Positions 24,101-29,730 of a DNA stretch of 64,000 bases are shown one piece after another; the stretch's first letter is position 1; each line of letters begins with the position of its first letter. The DNA is from Paenibacillus assamensis DSM 18201 (GTDB taxonomy: Bacteria; Bacillota; Bacilli; Paenibacillales; Paenibacillaceae), in assembly GCF_000422445.1 (NCBI RefSeq), contig NZ_KE383839.1, positions 4,321 through 68,320 on the forward strand, in the 5' to 3' direction. The position numbers and the translations under genes are program-made. The notes beneath the pieces were generated by a model that saw only the letters and a list, made by a program, of their open reading frames with translations, was not told where the DNA came from and made no database searches.

Positions 24101-27100
24101 GCGCCCAGTTATGCAGAGCTATGAGGGCCGCACGCTGCAATTGTTTATGAATAGCGAGAAAAGCGAAGGTTTGAAACGGCTTGCAGCCGAGAACGGCGCA
24201 ACGCTTTACATGGTTCTGCTTGCTGGCTATACAATGTTATTGCATAAATATACAGGACAAGAAGACGTGGTGGTCGGTACGCCGATTGCGGGAAGAAATC
24301 ACAGCGATGTTCAGCCGTTGATTGGGATGTTCGTCAATACCCTTGCCATCCGCAGTTATCCGACTGCCGATAAGACGTTCCTTGACTACTTAATGGAAAT
24401 CAAGGAGACGACGCTGGGCGCGTTTGAACATCAAAATTATCCGTTTGAGGAACTGGTAGATAAGGTAAACGTGGCTCGCGATTTAAGCCGCAATCCGCTG
24501 TTCGATACGATGTTTGCTTTGCAGAATACAGAGAATTTGGAAATCCAGCTCTCTGGACTCCATATGTCGACGTTTGCTAGCGAAGAAATTGTTTCTAAAT
24601 TCGATCTCAGCTTGGACGTCACGGAGATCGAGGAAGGCTTGGAATATCTGTTTGAATACGCGACTGCGCTGTATAAAACCGAAACGGTGGAGAAATTGGC
24701 CGCTCACTACTTGCAACTGCTTGAATCCATTCTTCGCAATCCGTCGGCGACTATTGCCGAGCTTGGCATTTTGACACCAGTGGAAAAAGAGCAAATTCTC
24801 GGCGCGTTCAACCCGGCGCAGCCGGAAGCGGCTCCTGCGGTCGCATTCCACCGGCTGTTCGAGGAACAGGCGGAGCGCACACCGGAAGCGGAGGCCGTCG
24901 TGTACGAGAACGACCGGCTGACGTATGCGGAGCTAAACGAGCGGGCAAACCGCTTGGCTGCTACGCTGCGCGCAAGCGGCATTGGTCGGGAGACGATCGT
25001 CGGCATTCTCGCCGAGCGTTCGGTGGACTTGCTAGTGGCCGTGCTGGCCGTCTGGAAAGCGGGCGGGGCGTATGTGCCGCTCGACCCGGATTACCCGGCG
25101 GAGCGCGTGCGGTTCATGCTCGAAGACAGCGGAGCGAAGGTGCTGTTGACGCAAACGGGGCTGCGAGAGCGTGCTGAAGCCTGGTTCGGTGAAGAGGAGC
25201 TGGCGTTGGCGGCGGTATTGTACCTAGACGACGAAGCGTCCTACAGCAAGGAACTGGCCAATGTGCCGGTTGTCTCCAGCATGGTCTCCGGCAAGCTGAC
25301 GGATGCTGTGGATGACGGTGATGAGAGTCATCAGGATGTTGGCACCGACAGCTTCCATAAAGCCCGCCCGGAGGATCTGGCGTACGTAATCTACACGTCA
25401 GGAACGACGGGCAAGCCGAAGGGTGTGATGATCGAGCATCGCAGCTTGGTGAACACGGCGGCAGGCTATTGCAGAGAATACCAGTTGAATCAGTTCCCGG
25501 TACGGCTGTTGCAGCTCGCAAGCTTCTCGTTCGACGTGTTCGTTGGAGATATTGCGCGGACGTTGTACAACGGAGGCATGATGGTAATTGTGCCGAAGGA
25601 CGACCGGATCGATCCGTCTCGTCTGCACCACTGGATAGAGCGGGAGCGAGTAACCATCTTCGAATCAACACCGGCGCTGATCGTGCCGTTCATGGAGTAC
25701 GTGCACGAGCAGCGGCTGGATATGAGCGGGATGGAGCTGTTGATTACGAGCTCGGATAGCTGCAGCGTGGCGGATTACCGAATCTTGCAGGAACGCTTTG
25801 GCTCGTTGTTCCGGATCATCAACGCATACGGCGTGACGGAAGCAGCGATTGACTCAAGCTTCTACGACGAGCCGTTGATAAAGCTGCCTCAGACAGGCAA
25901 TGTGCCGATTGGCAAAGCGTGGCTGAATGCGAAATTCTACATCGTGGACACGCATCTGAATCCGGTGCCGGTCGGGGTGCTGGGCGAGCTGGTCATCGGT
26001 GGAGTCGGTGTAGCGCGCGGGTACTTGAACCGTCCGGAGCTGACAGAAGAGAAGTTTGTAGACAGCCCGTTCGTCGCGGGCGAGCGGCTATACCGCACGG
26101 GAGACTTGGCGCGGTGGACGGAGGACGGCAATGTAGACTTCATCGGCCGAATCGACAACCAGGCGAAAATCCGGGGCTACCGGATTGAGACGGGAGAAAT
26201 TGAGTCGCAGCTGCTATGGGTGGAAGGTGTGCGCGAAGCGGTGGTGCTGGTTCGAAGTGACGCGGACGGGCAGAAAGCGCTGTGCGCGTACTACACAACG
26301 GATGGCGAACTAACGGCGGCAGACCTGAAACGGGCGATCTCCAGCGAGCTGCCGGGCTATATGATCCCGTCGTACTTCGTGGAGCTGGAGCGCCTGCCTC
26401 TGACGCCGAACGGAAAAATTGACCGGAAGGCGCTGCCGGCGCCGGAAGGGGGAGCAAGCGCAGGCCGCGAATACGTGGCGCCGCGCACCAAACTTGAGGC
26501 GAAACTGGTCGCCATCTGGCAGGACGTGCTCGGGTCGGTCACGATTGGCGTGACGGACAACTTCTTCGACCTCGGCGGGCACTCCCTACGGGCGACGACT
26601 CTGGTCAGCAAGGTGCACAAGGAGCTGAGTGTGGACCTGCCGCTGCGCGATGTGTTCCGACACTCGACCGTCGAAGCGATGGCCGAAGCGATTAGCCAAT
26701 TGGAGCGACAGGAATACCTCTCCATTCCAGTACTGGATAAGAGGGATTACTATCCACTTTCCTCCGTGCAAAAACGGCTGTACATCCAGCAGCAGATGGA
26801 AGGCGCCGAGCTTAGCTACAACATGTCAGGCATGACGGTTCTCGTCGGGCGCTTAGAACGGAAACCATTCGAGTCGGCGCTCAAAGAAGTGATAGCTCGT
26901 CACGAAATTTTGCGAACTGGCTTCGAAATGGTTGACGGCGAACCGGTACAACGGATTTATCCGGACTTGGAGTTTGCCGTCGAGTATACGAAAGCAACGG
27001 AAAGCGAAACGAATAGCATCGTAGACTGCTTTGTGCGCGTCTTTGATTTGGAGCGGCCGCCGCTGCTGCGCGTAGGTTTAGTCGAATGGGAGGCAGAACG

Positions 27101-28070
27101 GCATCTGCTCATGCTGGACATTCATCATATCGTCACGGATGGCTTGTCGATGGGCATCTTCGTCGAAGAGTTGCTGCGCCTGTATAACGGCGAGACGCTG
27201 GAACCGCTTCGGGTTCAATATAAGGAATTCGCCGCTTGGCAGCAGTCCGAACCTGTAAAAGAGCGGCTGAAACGTCAGGAAGCCTACTGGCTGGACGTGC
27301 TGGAAGGTGAACTGCCGACGCTTGAACTGCCGACGGACTTTGTCAGACCTGCCACTCGCAGCTTTGATGGAGATGTGCTACCTTTCAGCATCGACAAGCA
27401 GATGACTGACAGCTTGCAGCGCATCGCCGATGAGAACGGTGCGACCCTATATATGGTGTTATTTACGGCCTATTCTATCCTGCTCAGCAAATACTCGGGA
27501 CAAGAAGACTTCATTGTAGGCACACCGGTTTCGGGCCGCACACATGCCGACCTTGAGCCGCTCATCGGAATGTTTGTCAACACGTTGGCGATTCGACATT
27601 ATCCGTCCGGGGAGAAGACGTTCCTCGCTTACTTGAACGAAGTCAAAGAAACGATGTTGGGGGCCTACGACCACCAGGATTATCCGTTCGAGGAGCTTGT
27701 GAAAAAGCTGCAGGCGCCGCGAGATCAAAGCCGCAATCCTGTATTCGATGTCATGTTTGTTCTAGAAACCAAGGAAGATAACGTTCAAAGCTTCGGGGAT
27801 ATCAAGATCGAATCTTATCCGGAAACTCATACGGTTTCCCAATTTGATCTTACCTTGGTCATTTCGTTGCTCGATGAGGGAATGAACGGACAGTTTGAAT
27901 ATGCGACCAAGTTGTTTACGCGCAATCTGATCGACAATTTCGCTCAGGACCTGCTCGTGATCATCAACCAAATTGGCGAACAGCCTTCGGTACTGTTAAA
28001 GGATATTTCCCTGAACGGGCAATCCGAACAGGACCAAGATATGCTAGAGGCCATTGATATTATTTTCTAA
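9120..28070 (+). CDS. pmxE: Polymyxin-type five-module NRPS PmxE (lipo-initiation; Dab-Thr-D-Dab-Dab-Dab)
   Basis: 6316 residues, close to the size I recall for PmxE. GTG 9120 follows CGGGAG (9105-9110). Order: starter C (1-440; NHIIADG near 137), A1 (460-970), T1, C2 (HHIVSDG near 1195), A2 (1515-2010), T2, C3 (HHIGSDG near 2243), A3 (2580-3130), T3 with GGDSIKAL, E (HHLVVDGVSW near 3361), C4 of the D-accepting type (HHHILMDGW near 3833), A4 (4170-4690), T4, C5, A5 (5245-5770), T5, C6 (HHIVTDG near 6001). Codes aligned to GrsA: A1 DVGEISSID, A2 DFWNIGMVH, A3 DVGEISSID, A4 and A5 DVGEISAID. DFWNIGMVH is the standard Thr code; DVGEIS(S/A)ID matches Dab in polymyxin synthetases (Orn is the near alternative). 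Product segment: acyl-Dab-Thr-D-Dab-Dab-Dab. It ends in a C domain that passes the chain to PmxA. It is adjacent to the exporters and closed by a terminator. Confidence 0.95.
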   Translation: MRENTNEQYGLTQAQRRIWFTEIMNPGTSITMISGTYQMTGQIDTQLLEQAVVEIVKTYDAFRIRISGDLQNPTQWFEEAENVQARLNHLEIETPEQFYAWMKEVSEKPASVFDEHLYQFTIFHVANGQVWLNLTINHIIADGLSINIVLHAVMEKYLELRKGISSRYQAPSYLDYIAAEREYEQSQRYQKGKEYWLTKYSTLPETTGIKSYSPFSIGSESNKLAITLDGSRYERIMAFSEQYQVSLYTLFLSAMYTLLYKLTDSTDVPVGTVFANRTSKKEKEMIGMFVSTVATRICLNPDGHVLSLIQTVSKENMADLRYQKYPYNQLIQDLREQHGRNDLSGLFRTSLEYLPLKVVEYEEIKVRGETHFARHEVDDLLLRFDHMLHEDHVIFHASYRTGLFEKAEIDRIMEQYVNVLDQFLQTPELPIREISLLSDEERHRILNVFNPPVAELSEGEVFHRYVERFAREIPDHPAVVYMDKQLTYGELNERAERLASLLREQGVGRETITGIWAERSVELLVGVLAVWKAGGAYVPLDPDYPAERIEYMLSDSDASVLLTQRHLLERAEGWLADNRLKLQAVYAMDDEQIYNGGALATAFKSASSAPQDLAYVIYTSGTTGRPKGVMIEHGSLVNTADAYRREYRLDQFPVRLLQLASFSFDVFVGDIARTLYNGGTMVIVPKDDRIDPNRLYGWIRDQNITVFESTPALILPFMQHIYEEGLDVSSMQLLITSSDACSVTDYRLLQERFGGQFRIINSYGITEAAIDSSFYDEPLDKLPPSGHVPIGKSWLNARFYIVDAELKPVPVGVPGELVIGGAGVGRGYWNRPDLTAEKFVDSPFVPGERLYRTGDMARWLEDGNVGFIGRIDYQVKIRGFRIELGEIETALLRFLGVKQAVVIDRTDEQGQKYLCGYVAGDASLPLSDLLSQLKQELPAHMVPARLVSLDKLPLTPNGKIDRKALPEPTGEVDSGREYVAPRTTLETRLALIWQQVLGIARVGVQDDFFDLGGHSLRASMLVSKIRKELQVEVPLRDVFRYTTIEQLAQTIGGLRQQETYEITKAAEAECYPVSSEQKRLYVLRQLDGAERSYNMSAAILLEGKLDRMRVEHAFRALIQRHETLRTGIEQVQGELVQLIDDEVEFAVDYFQADEREVDQVVEAYFCPFDLTKPPLLRIGLIEVAEDRHILLFDMHHIVSDGISTALLFDEFSRLYRGEELDPLHIQYKDYAVWQHSEAYEQMLLPQKEYWLEQLSGELPVLELPTDYPRPAVQSFDGRTVKFYIGKERTEKLKELAAQTGTTLYMVLLSAYSILMHKYSGQEDLIVGTPIAGRTQEEVQPIIGMFINTLAIRSRPERSKPFLSYLEEIKDITLGAFEHQNYLFEDLVESLHIPRATGRNPLFDTFFSLQNTENEQIVIEGLEQSFYPLENRTSKFELLLDISELDGQLECRFEYATALYKQETAERFAKHYDKLLETIAAAPEGDIASLEMLTEEEIRELVCGFNDSEADYPRQQTIHGLFEEQAKLYPDNVAAVMNERQLTYRELNERSNRLARTLRETGVEADQLVAILAERSLDMVVGILAILKAGGAYVPVDPDYPEERIRFMIEDSGAPLLLIQKHLHERTDFAGTRLELDDFVWGDRGVDSVDALDASNLEPISGPGNLAYVIYTSGTTGRPKGTLIEHKNVVRLLFNDKNLFDFGPSDTWTLFHSFCFDFSVWEMYGALLYGGKLVIVPPLTAKNPADFLALLGREQVTILNQTPTYFYQLLREVLAEHPYDLRIRNVIFGGEALSPLLLKGFKTKYPETKLINMYGITETTVHVTYKEITWVEMEAAKSNIGKPIPTLSVYVLDDNRRPVPIGVAGEMYVAGEGLARGYLNRPDLTAEKFVDSPFAEGEKLYRSGDLAVWLPDGNIEYLGRIDHQVKIRGYRIELDEIETQLLNVEGVEEAVVLAHQDSDGEKALVAYFVADRTLTVSELRTSLAQVMPGYMIPSYFVQLERMPLTSNGKVDRKALPEPQGGLQTGVEYVAPRNRTESQLVKIWEEVLGYSGIGVLDNFFELGGHSLRATNLVSKIRKEMNVELPLRDVFRYTTVESMAGAIASLEETRYSSIPKAEERAYYPVSSAQKRLYVLHQLDSSELNYNLPSALQLKGALNEAKVEQALTTLVARHDMLRTSFEIVNGEPVQRIHPLAAFKVEKLQASEDQVAAILEGFIQPFDLTHPPLLRALLIELGKEKFLLALDIHHIGSDGLSMDVLLREFVRLYNGEQLPELRIQYKDYAVWQQSEEQRQRIKQQEEYWRGVFSSELPVLELPLDFSRPAVQQFDGQTLTFTLDAEKSEALKRLAGDSGATLYMLLLAAYSVLLHKYAGQEDIVVGTPIAARSHADLQPIIGMFVNTLALRLGPVAERTFLDYLQEVKETTLGAYENQDYPFEELVEALQVSRDLSRNPLFDTMFSLQKHESLDVTPAGLQWSQFDIEEKTAKFDLSLDIVEADNELVCKIEYATSMFRQETMVRLAGHYEQLLTSIMAQPGARIADLDILTDSEKHKLLVGFDVSSSALAEQSAAEGAGLDADKSWKERTFHELFEQQAERTPGAMAVVYEDSKLTYAELNAKANRLAYALRARGVKPEQVVGILAGRSTELLIGVLAVWKAGGAYVPLDPDYPADRIEYMLTDSGASVLLTQTRLLEQVEAWRSDGVLVLQTVFALDDDATYSLGAAEAAVAVQALEEAGAEMEALAQAQAEMTSAETSATAEAEKNVLAVDLASNPANVNKPRDLAYVIYTSGTTGRPKGVAVEHRSLVNTAEGYRRDYRLDQFPIRLLQLASFSFDVFVGDIARTLYNGGTMVIVPKDDRIDPTRLYDWIRDYAVTVFESTPALIVPFMEHVHAEGLDLSSMQLLITSSDACSVADYRTLQERFGSQFRIINSYGVTEAAIDSSFYDEPLEKLPKTGSVPIGKAWLNAKFYIVDANLKPVPIGVLGELVIGGAGVARGYLNRPDLTMEKFVDSPFATGERLYRTGDLARWMPDGNVDFIGRIDNQVKIHGYRIELGEIEAVMQNVAGVRQALVIDRTDEREKKYLCGYVAADSSFDLEGLVTHLGAALPSHMVPSRIMRLDQMPLTPNGKIDRKALPVPEGSIRAEVAYTAPRTPAEQALASVWQSVLGVDQVGTMDNFFALGGDSIKALQVSSRLLQTGYKLVMKDLFHYPTISALSLQLQTAERMANQAEVTGEVILTPIQRWFFEQNPADVHHSNQAFMQFSKQGFDEEALRQAVRQLVVHHDALRTVYRLTENGYTAWNRGARDNEALFDLEVVDFKGVGDVKEAVEAKANDIQASIDLENGPLVKIGLFRCDDGDHLLIAIHHLVVDGVSWRILLEDFAAGYEQALQGQPIRLPLKTDSFQAWAKQLADYANGLAMESEREYWQHIEQLSYEPLPKDFDQGRSKLKDSGLVTVRWTAEETEQLLKQAHRAYHTEMNDLLLAALGLAVQAWSGRERVLVNLEGHGREDILPDVDITRTIGWFTSQFPVVLELGDAQALSHQVKQVKESLRRIPNKGIGYGILRYLSAPRDGERFVLEPEISFNYLGQFDQDYESSGSQQSPFSPGSDSSPNAMMDFVLDINGMVSEGVLELTIRYGETQYKRETVERLGTLLQSSLCEVISHCVSKELPELTPSDVLLQDVTLEELERLAEHTAALGELENVYILTPLQKGMLFHSLLDADSEAYFEQVTFDLYGTLNVEAFTQGLDTLVQRNETLRTNFITGWRDEPIQVVFRERKCEVYFEDIRSVSDEDSEKTIADFVSADKANKFDLARGSLMRVTVLRTGEESYHVIWSHHHILMDGWCMSFMLKEVFDAYFAFQENRTLELPPVTSYSRYIEWLEVQDAEKASRYWSEYLVGYDQQTKLPQEKTQLKQGAFEAAEIDVELSKELTGKIERMARQQQVTINTFMQTVWGLVLQVYNNSEDVVFGSVVSGRPAEIPGIESMIGLFINTIPVRIQGKAEETVADILRKTQDQALASGAYETFPLFEIQSLSEQKRDLINHIMVFENYPMEEQIEQVVGGHEEALKIANIQSPEQTNYDLDITVIPEEHILLRFTYNALTFREEDIRQIHGHFAQALEKVAANPNIQVNQLELLTPAEKDHILGAFNPAQPEAAPVTAFHRLFEEQAERTPEAAAVVYDNDRLTYAELNERANRVGATLRASGIGRETIVGILAERSVDLLVAVLAVWKAGGAYVPLDPDYPAERVRFMLEDSGAKVLLTQTALRDRAEAWLDEEGLALAAVLYLDDEAWYSQERANASVVSSMASGKLTDAVDDGDESYQHVVTDSFHEACPEDLAYVIYTSGTTGKPKGVMIEHRSLVNTAAGYRREYRLDQFPVRLLQLASFSFDVFVGDIARTLYNGGTMVIVPKDDRIDPSRLHHWIERERVTIFESTPALIVPFMEYVHEQRLDMSGMELLITSSDSCSVADYRTLQERFGSLFRIINAYGVTEAAIDSSFYDEPLMKLPQTGNVPIGKAWLNAKFYIVDTHLNPVPVGVLGELVIGGVGVARGYLNRPELTEEKFVDSPFAAGERLYRTGDMARWMEDGNVDFIGRIDNQAKIRGYRIETGEIESQLLRVEGLREAVVLVRSDANGQKALCAYYTPDTGVELAVNDLRSALAQELPGYMIPSYFVALECMPLTPNGKIDRKALPSPEGGAGGGYEYVAPRTELEAKLAAIWQNVLVQEKAVGVTDNFFDLGGHSLRATTLVSKMHKELGVEFPLRDVFRYSTVEEMAAAMERMEIGSFTAIPAAELSEYYPLSSAQKRLYILNQLEGGELSYNIPGAMLLEGELDRQRFEEAFCGLVARHETLRTGFEMVKGEVVQRIYEEAAFQVEYVQISGEQAEETVRQFVRPFDLAKPPLLRVGLAELAPDRHILMFDTHHIVSDGVSMDVLIDEFVRWYSGEQLEPLRIQYKDYAVWQQSDEQKAQLAKQEAYWLDMFRGELPVLELPTDYPRPVMQSYEGRTLQLFMNSEKSEGLKRLAAENGATLYMVLLAGYTMLLHKYTGQEDVVVGTPIAGRNHSDVQPLIGMFVNTLAIRSYPTADKTFLDYLMEIKETTLGAFEHQNYPFEELVDKVNVARDLSRNPLFDTMFALQNTENLEIQLSGLHMSTFASEEIVSKFDLSLDVTEIEEGLEYLFEYATALYKTETVEKLAAHYLQLLESILRNPSATIAELGILTPVEKEQILGAFNPAQPEAAPAVAFHRLFEEQAERTPEAEAVVYENDRLTYAELNERANRLAATLRASGIGRETIVGILAERSVDLLVAVLAVWKAGGAYVPLDPDYPAERVRFMLEDSGAKVLLTQTGLRERAEAWFGEEELALAAVLYLDDEASYSKELANVPVVSSMVSGKLTDAVDDGDESHQDVGTDSFHKARPEDLAYVIYTSGTTGKPKGVMIEHRSLVNTAAGYCREYQLNQFPVRLLQLASFSFDVFVGDIARTLYNGGMMVIVPKDDRIDPSRLHHWIERERVTIFESTPALIVPFMEYVHEQRLDMSGMELLITSSDSCSVADYRILQERFGSLFRIINAYGVTEAAIDSSFYDEPLIKLPQTGNVPIGKAWLNAKFYIVDTHLNPVPVGVLGELVIGGVGVARGYLNRPELTEEKFVDSPFVAGERLYRTGDLARWTEDGNVDFIGRIDNQAKIRGYRIETGEIESQLLWVEGVREAVVLVRSDADGQKALCAYYTTDGELTAADLKRAISSELPGYMIPSYFVELERLPLTPNGKIDRKALPAPEGGASAGREYVAPRTKLEAKLVAIWQDVLGSVTIGVTDNFFDLGGHSLRATTLVSKVHKELSVDLPLRDVFRHSTVEAMAEAISQLERQEYLSIPVLDKRDYYPLSSVQKRLYIQQQMEGAELSYNMSGMTVLVGRLERKPFESALKEVIARHEILRTGFEMVDGEPVQRIYPDLEFAVEYTKATESETNSIVDCFVRVFDLERPPLLRVGLVEWEAERHLLMLDIHHIVTDGLSMGIFVEELLRLYNGETLEPLRVQYKEFAAWQQSEPVKERLKRQEAYWLDVLEGELPTLELPTDFVRPATRSFDGDVLPFSIDKQMTDSLQRIADENGATLYMVLFTAYSILLSKYSGQEDFIVGTPVSGRTHADLEPLIGMFVNTLAIRHYPSGEKTFLAYLNEVKETMLGAYDHQDYPFEELVKKLQAPRDQSRNPVFDVMFVLETKEDNVQSFGDIKIESYPETHTVSQFDLTLVISLLDEGMNGQFEYATKLFTRNLIDNFAQDLLVIINQIGEQPSVLLKDISLNGQSEQDQDMLEAIDIIF
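17270..17425 (+). other. Ala/Glu-rich insert in PmxE A3 before the ATP-binding loop
   Basis: About 50 residues of low-complexity Ala/Glu/Gln/Thr sequence (for example ALEEAGAEMEALAQAQAEM) separate the A2-motif region from LAYVIYTSGTTG of module 3. A1 has only about 15 residues at this point; A4 and A5 have an unrelated Ser/Asp-rich insert of about 35. The position is the surface loop ahead of the P-loop-like A3 motif, so the insert is probably a tolerated linker. The effect on activity is unknown. Confidence 0.7.
21550..22990 (+). repeat. Intragenic repeat in pmxE: module 4 A domain copy
   Basis: About 1.4 kb of the A4 coding sequence is nearly identical to the A5 sequence about 3.25 kb downstream (24800-26240), including the unusual Ser/Asp-rich insert coded by GTTGTCTCCAGCATGG and following bases. 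The last 300 bases also match the opening bases of this window in pmxA. Recent duplication or gene conversion between Dab modules explains this. Confidence 0.85.
24800..26240 (+). repeat. Intragenic repeat in pmxE: module 5 A domain copy
   Basis: Partner of the 21550-22990 repeat; the differences seen are mainly synonymous third-position changes and a few residues (for example R-R-E-Y-R against C-R-E-Y-Q). Both carry the same DVGEISAID code. Such long repeats are hot spots for recombination and for assembly errors. Confidence 0.85.
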
Positions 28071-28076
28071 TCTATT

Positions 28077-28132
28077 ACCCGGCTTGGGTGTACACCGTAT
28101 TTCTCTCGGTATGCATCCTGCCGGTTTTTTTT
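28077..28132 (+). terminator. Rho-independent terminator of the pmx operon
   Basis: CCGGC (28079-28083) pairs with GCCGG (28120-28124), extended by an imperfect inner stem (GGGTGTACACCG against CGGTATGCATCC with G-U pairs), then eight T residues. It starts six bases after the pmxE stop. It marks the end of the GC-rich cluster; the following DNA is strikingly AT-rich. Confidence 0.85.
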
Positions 28133-28482
28133 CAATTAAAAGATGAGTACTGGAACAGTAAGAGTTTTGATTGAAGAATTTAACAACATAAAAATAGATA
28201 ATCACCTAACTTTAGTTCGAAAAGAGCAACATATGCGACAATTAGTATATTGAGGAATTGGTTATGAAAATTTTAATTATTGAAACAGTAAAAGTTTCCA
28301 ACTTGCTTTTATGGTAATGTAATACTTTTTATTATTATTCGTGCTCTTCATATGCTCTGGCAAACGCAGTAAAATCGAGTATAGCTAAGAGATATGTAAG
28401 GCGGGGTGTTTCCATACATATAGAAGGTAACTTGGTAGGGATGAAGATATACGAAAAACTCATTGTGAAGGGAGTAATTAAA
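28133..28482. other. 350-bp AT-rich gap after pmxE
   Basis: No clear gene. A 36-codon open frame runs from ATG 28143 to TGA 28253 (MSTGTVRVLIEEF at its N-terminus), but it has no good ribosome site and no recognised family. A second ATG at 28264 opens only 16 codons. These may be remnants of genes interrupted at the edge of the cluster. No convincing promoter was found for the cupin gene. Confidence 0.4.
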
Positions 28483-28812
28483 ATGAAAAGCCATTTTAAT
28501 TTAGAAGAGTTAGCGAAAGAACTTCAAGAAGGAACACCGTATATTGAATTTTTAAGAGTTCCTTCTATGTCTGCCGGCATTTATCACTTAAAAAAGACAG
28601 ATACAGATAAGCAAACTCCTCATACCGAAGATGAGATTTATTACGTTATAGAAGGAAAGGCGCGGATGTTCGTAGGTGATGACGACTTTGAAGTGATGCA
28701 AGGTTCAACTATCTTTGTGGAGAAGAATGTAGAGCATAAATTTCATTCTATTGAAGAGGATCTTATGATATTGGTGTTATTCTCACCCGCTGAATATAGC
28801 AATAGGGAATAA
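28483..28812 (+). CDS. Small single-domain cupin protein
   Basis: 109 residues. ATG 28483 is chosen because AAGGGAG (28468-28474) precedes it by eight bases; an earlier in-frame start at 28432 would add 17 unlikely residues. The sequence keeps a cupin-like first motif (PHTEDEIYYVIEGKA) and a second-motif histidine in NVEHKFHS, so a metal-binding barrel is plausible. The function cannot be told from the fold: small cupins include isomerases, dioxygenases and sensors. It is the first gene of a compact three-gene AT-rich cassette directly after the lipopeptide cluster, with 31 bp to the next gene. Confidence 0.75.
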   Translation: MKSHFNLEELAKELQEGTPYIEFLRVPSMSAGIYHLKKTDTDKQTPHTEDEIYYVIEGKARMFVGDDDFEVMQGSTIFVEKNVEHKFHSIEEDLMILVLFSPAEYSNRE

Positions 28813-28843
28813 AGTACTTTAATTTTAAACGAGGAGCATTTAC

Positions 28844-29251
28844 ATGATTGATATTCCAAGCGTGATACCACACCGTTATCCTTTTTTAATGATTGATCGG
28901 ATTATAGAGGTAGAACAAGGTAAGTGGGCTAAAGGATATAAAAATGTTTCATGGAATGAATGGTTTATAACAGAATCAAGAAACGATATGCCAAGTATGA
29001 TGATCGTAGAGGCTCTAGCACAATTAGGAGCATTTGCAGCGGTAGGTTCGGAGAGAAGTTTGGGTTTCCTATCCTCATTAAATGGTATCGAATGTTTAGG
29101 GAATGCCTATCCAGGAGATAGAATCGAATTACACTACGAGGTAGTAAAGCAGAAAAGAGGTTTTGTGCTGGGTAAAGGTGAGGCTGCAGTTGATGGACAG
29201 GTAATTATTCGAGCTAATGAGATTATGATTTACATACAAGATCAATCATGA
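28844..29251 (+). CDS. FabZ-like beta-hydroxyacyl thioester dehydratase (hotdog fold)
   Basis: 135 residues, the full length of a single hotdog domain. It carries the FabZ signature with the catalytic histidine (IPHRYPFLMIDR) near the N-terminus and the catalytic glutamate motif MIVEALAQLGA in the central helix. Both catalytic residues of the FabZ/FabA family are present, so an active dehydratase on acyl-ACP or acyl-CoA is plausible. It is preceded by a GAGGAG-type ribosome site. It lies between a cupin gene and a small membrane-protein gene, not among other fatty-acid genes, so it is probably a paralogue of the housekeeping fabZ. A role in shaping the fatty acyl tail of the neighbouring lipopeptide is possible but unproven. 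Confidence 0.8.
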   Translation: MIDIPSVIPHRYPFLMIDRIIEVEQGKWAKGYKNVSWNEWFITESRNDMPSMMIVEALAQLGAFAAVGSERSLGFLSSLNGIECLGNAYPGDRIELHYEVVKQKRGFVLGKGEAAVDGQVIIRANEIMIYIQDQS

Positions 29252-29385
29252 TACACATCGAATGGTTAGGATTTAATGTTTTTCTTTTATTCCTCATCTT
29301 TGTTGTTAGTACCATTGCTTTTAGTTACTTTATCACAGTAGAAGAGTATATCACGCACTCAGCAGGATTTGTAAATGTTCCATAG
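29248..29385 (+). CDS. Putative 45-aa single-helix membrane protein, coupled to the FabZ-like gene
   Basis: ATG 29248 overlaps the FabZ-like stop in ATGA, the usual sign of translational coupling; the stop is TAG 29383. After MIHIEWLG comes one strongly hydrophobic segment (FNVFLLFLIFVVSTIAFSYF) and then a polar tail. No family is recognised. The coupling and the clean helix argue for a real product, but the short length keeps this uncertain. Confidence 0.45.
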   Translation: MIHIEWLGFNVFLLFLIFVVSTIAFSYFITVEEYITHSAGFVNVP

Positions 29386-29730
29386 AAGTGACCGATCAAA
29401 GTACAAAATTTATTATTAATAATTTATATCCTCTATAGTTGCATGATTTATCTGAGATTTGGGATGGAAGCCCAATATACATAAAAGATTAGAGGTGTGC
29501 GGTGAATAGCTAAAAGGATGTCTAACTAGAGTGAATGGTATAAAAGCAGGGTATAGATAATTTTTTTAAGTGCGAAAAAAATATTTATCCAAATAACTGC
29601 CTCTATGGGAATTATTTGCATTGTGCGAACGTATATCTCTCTGCTATATTACGTATAGAAATCTAGCAAAATCGACAAACCGTTGTCGGAACTAGCACAG
29701 AAATAACAACTTAGACGGCGAGGTGTCAGA
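29386..29730. other. 345-bp gap upstream of the symporter gene
   Basis: AT-rich with no open frame worth calling. A possible promoter is TTGTGC followed after about 18 bases by TATATT near 29645, about 80 bp before the symporter start, but the -35 match is poor. No terminator-like stem was seen for the preceding cassette. Confidence 0.25.

Noticed and set aside
9120-28070. Reading A1, A3, A4 and A5 of PmxE as ornithine-specific
   Set aside because: The usual Orn code I recall is DVGEIGSI; these read DVGEISSI/DVGEISAI, as in polymyxin Dab modules, and the cluster layout matches pmx. Orn is kept only as a fallback.
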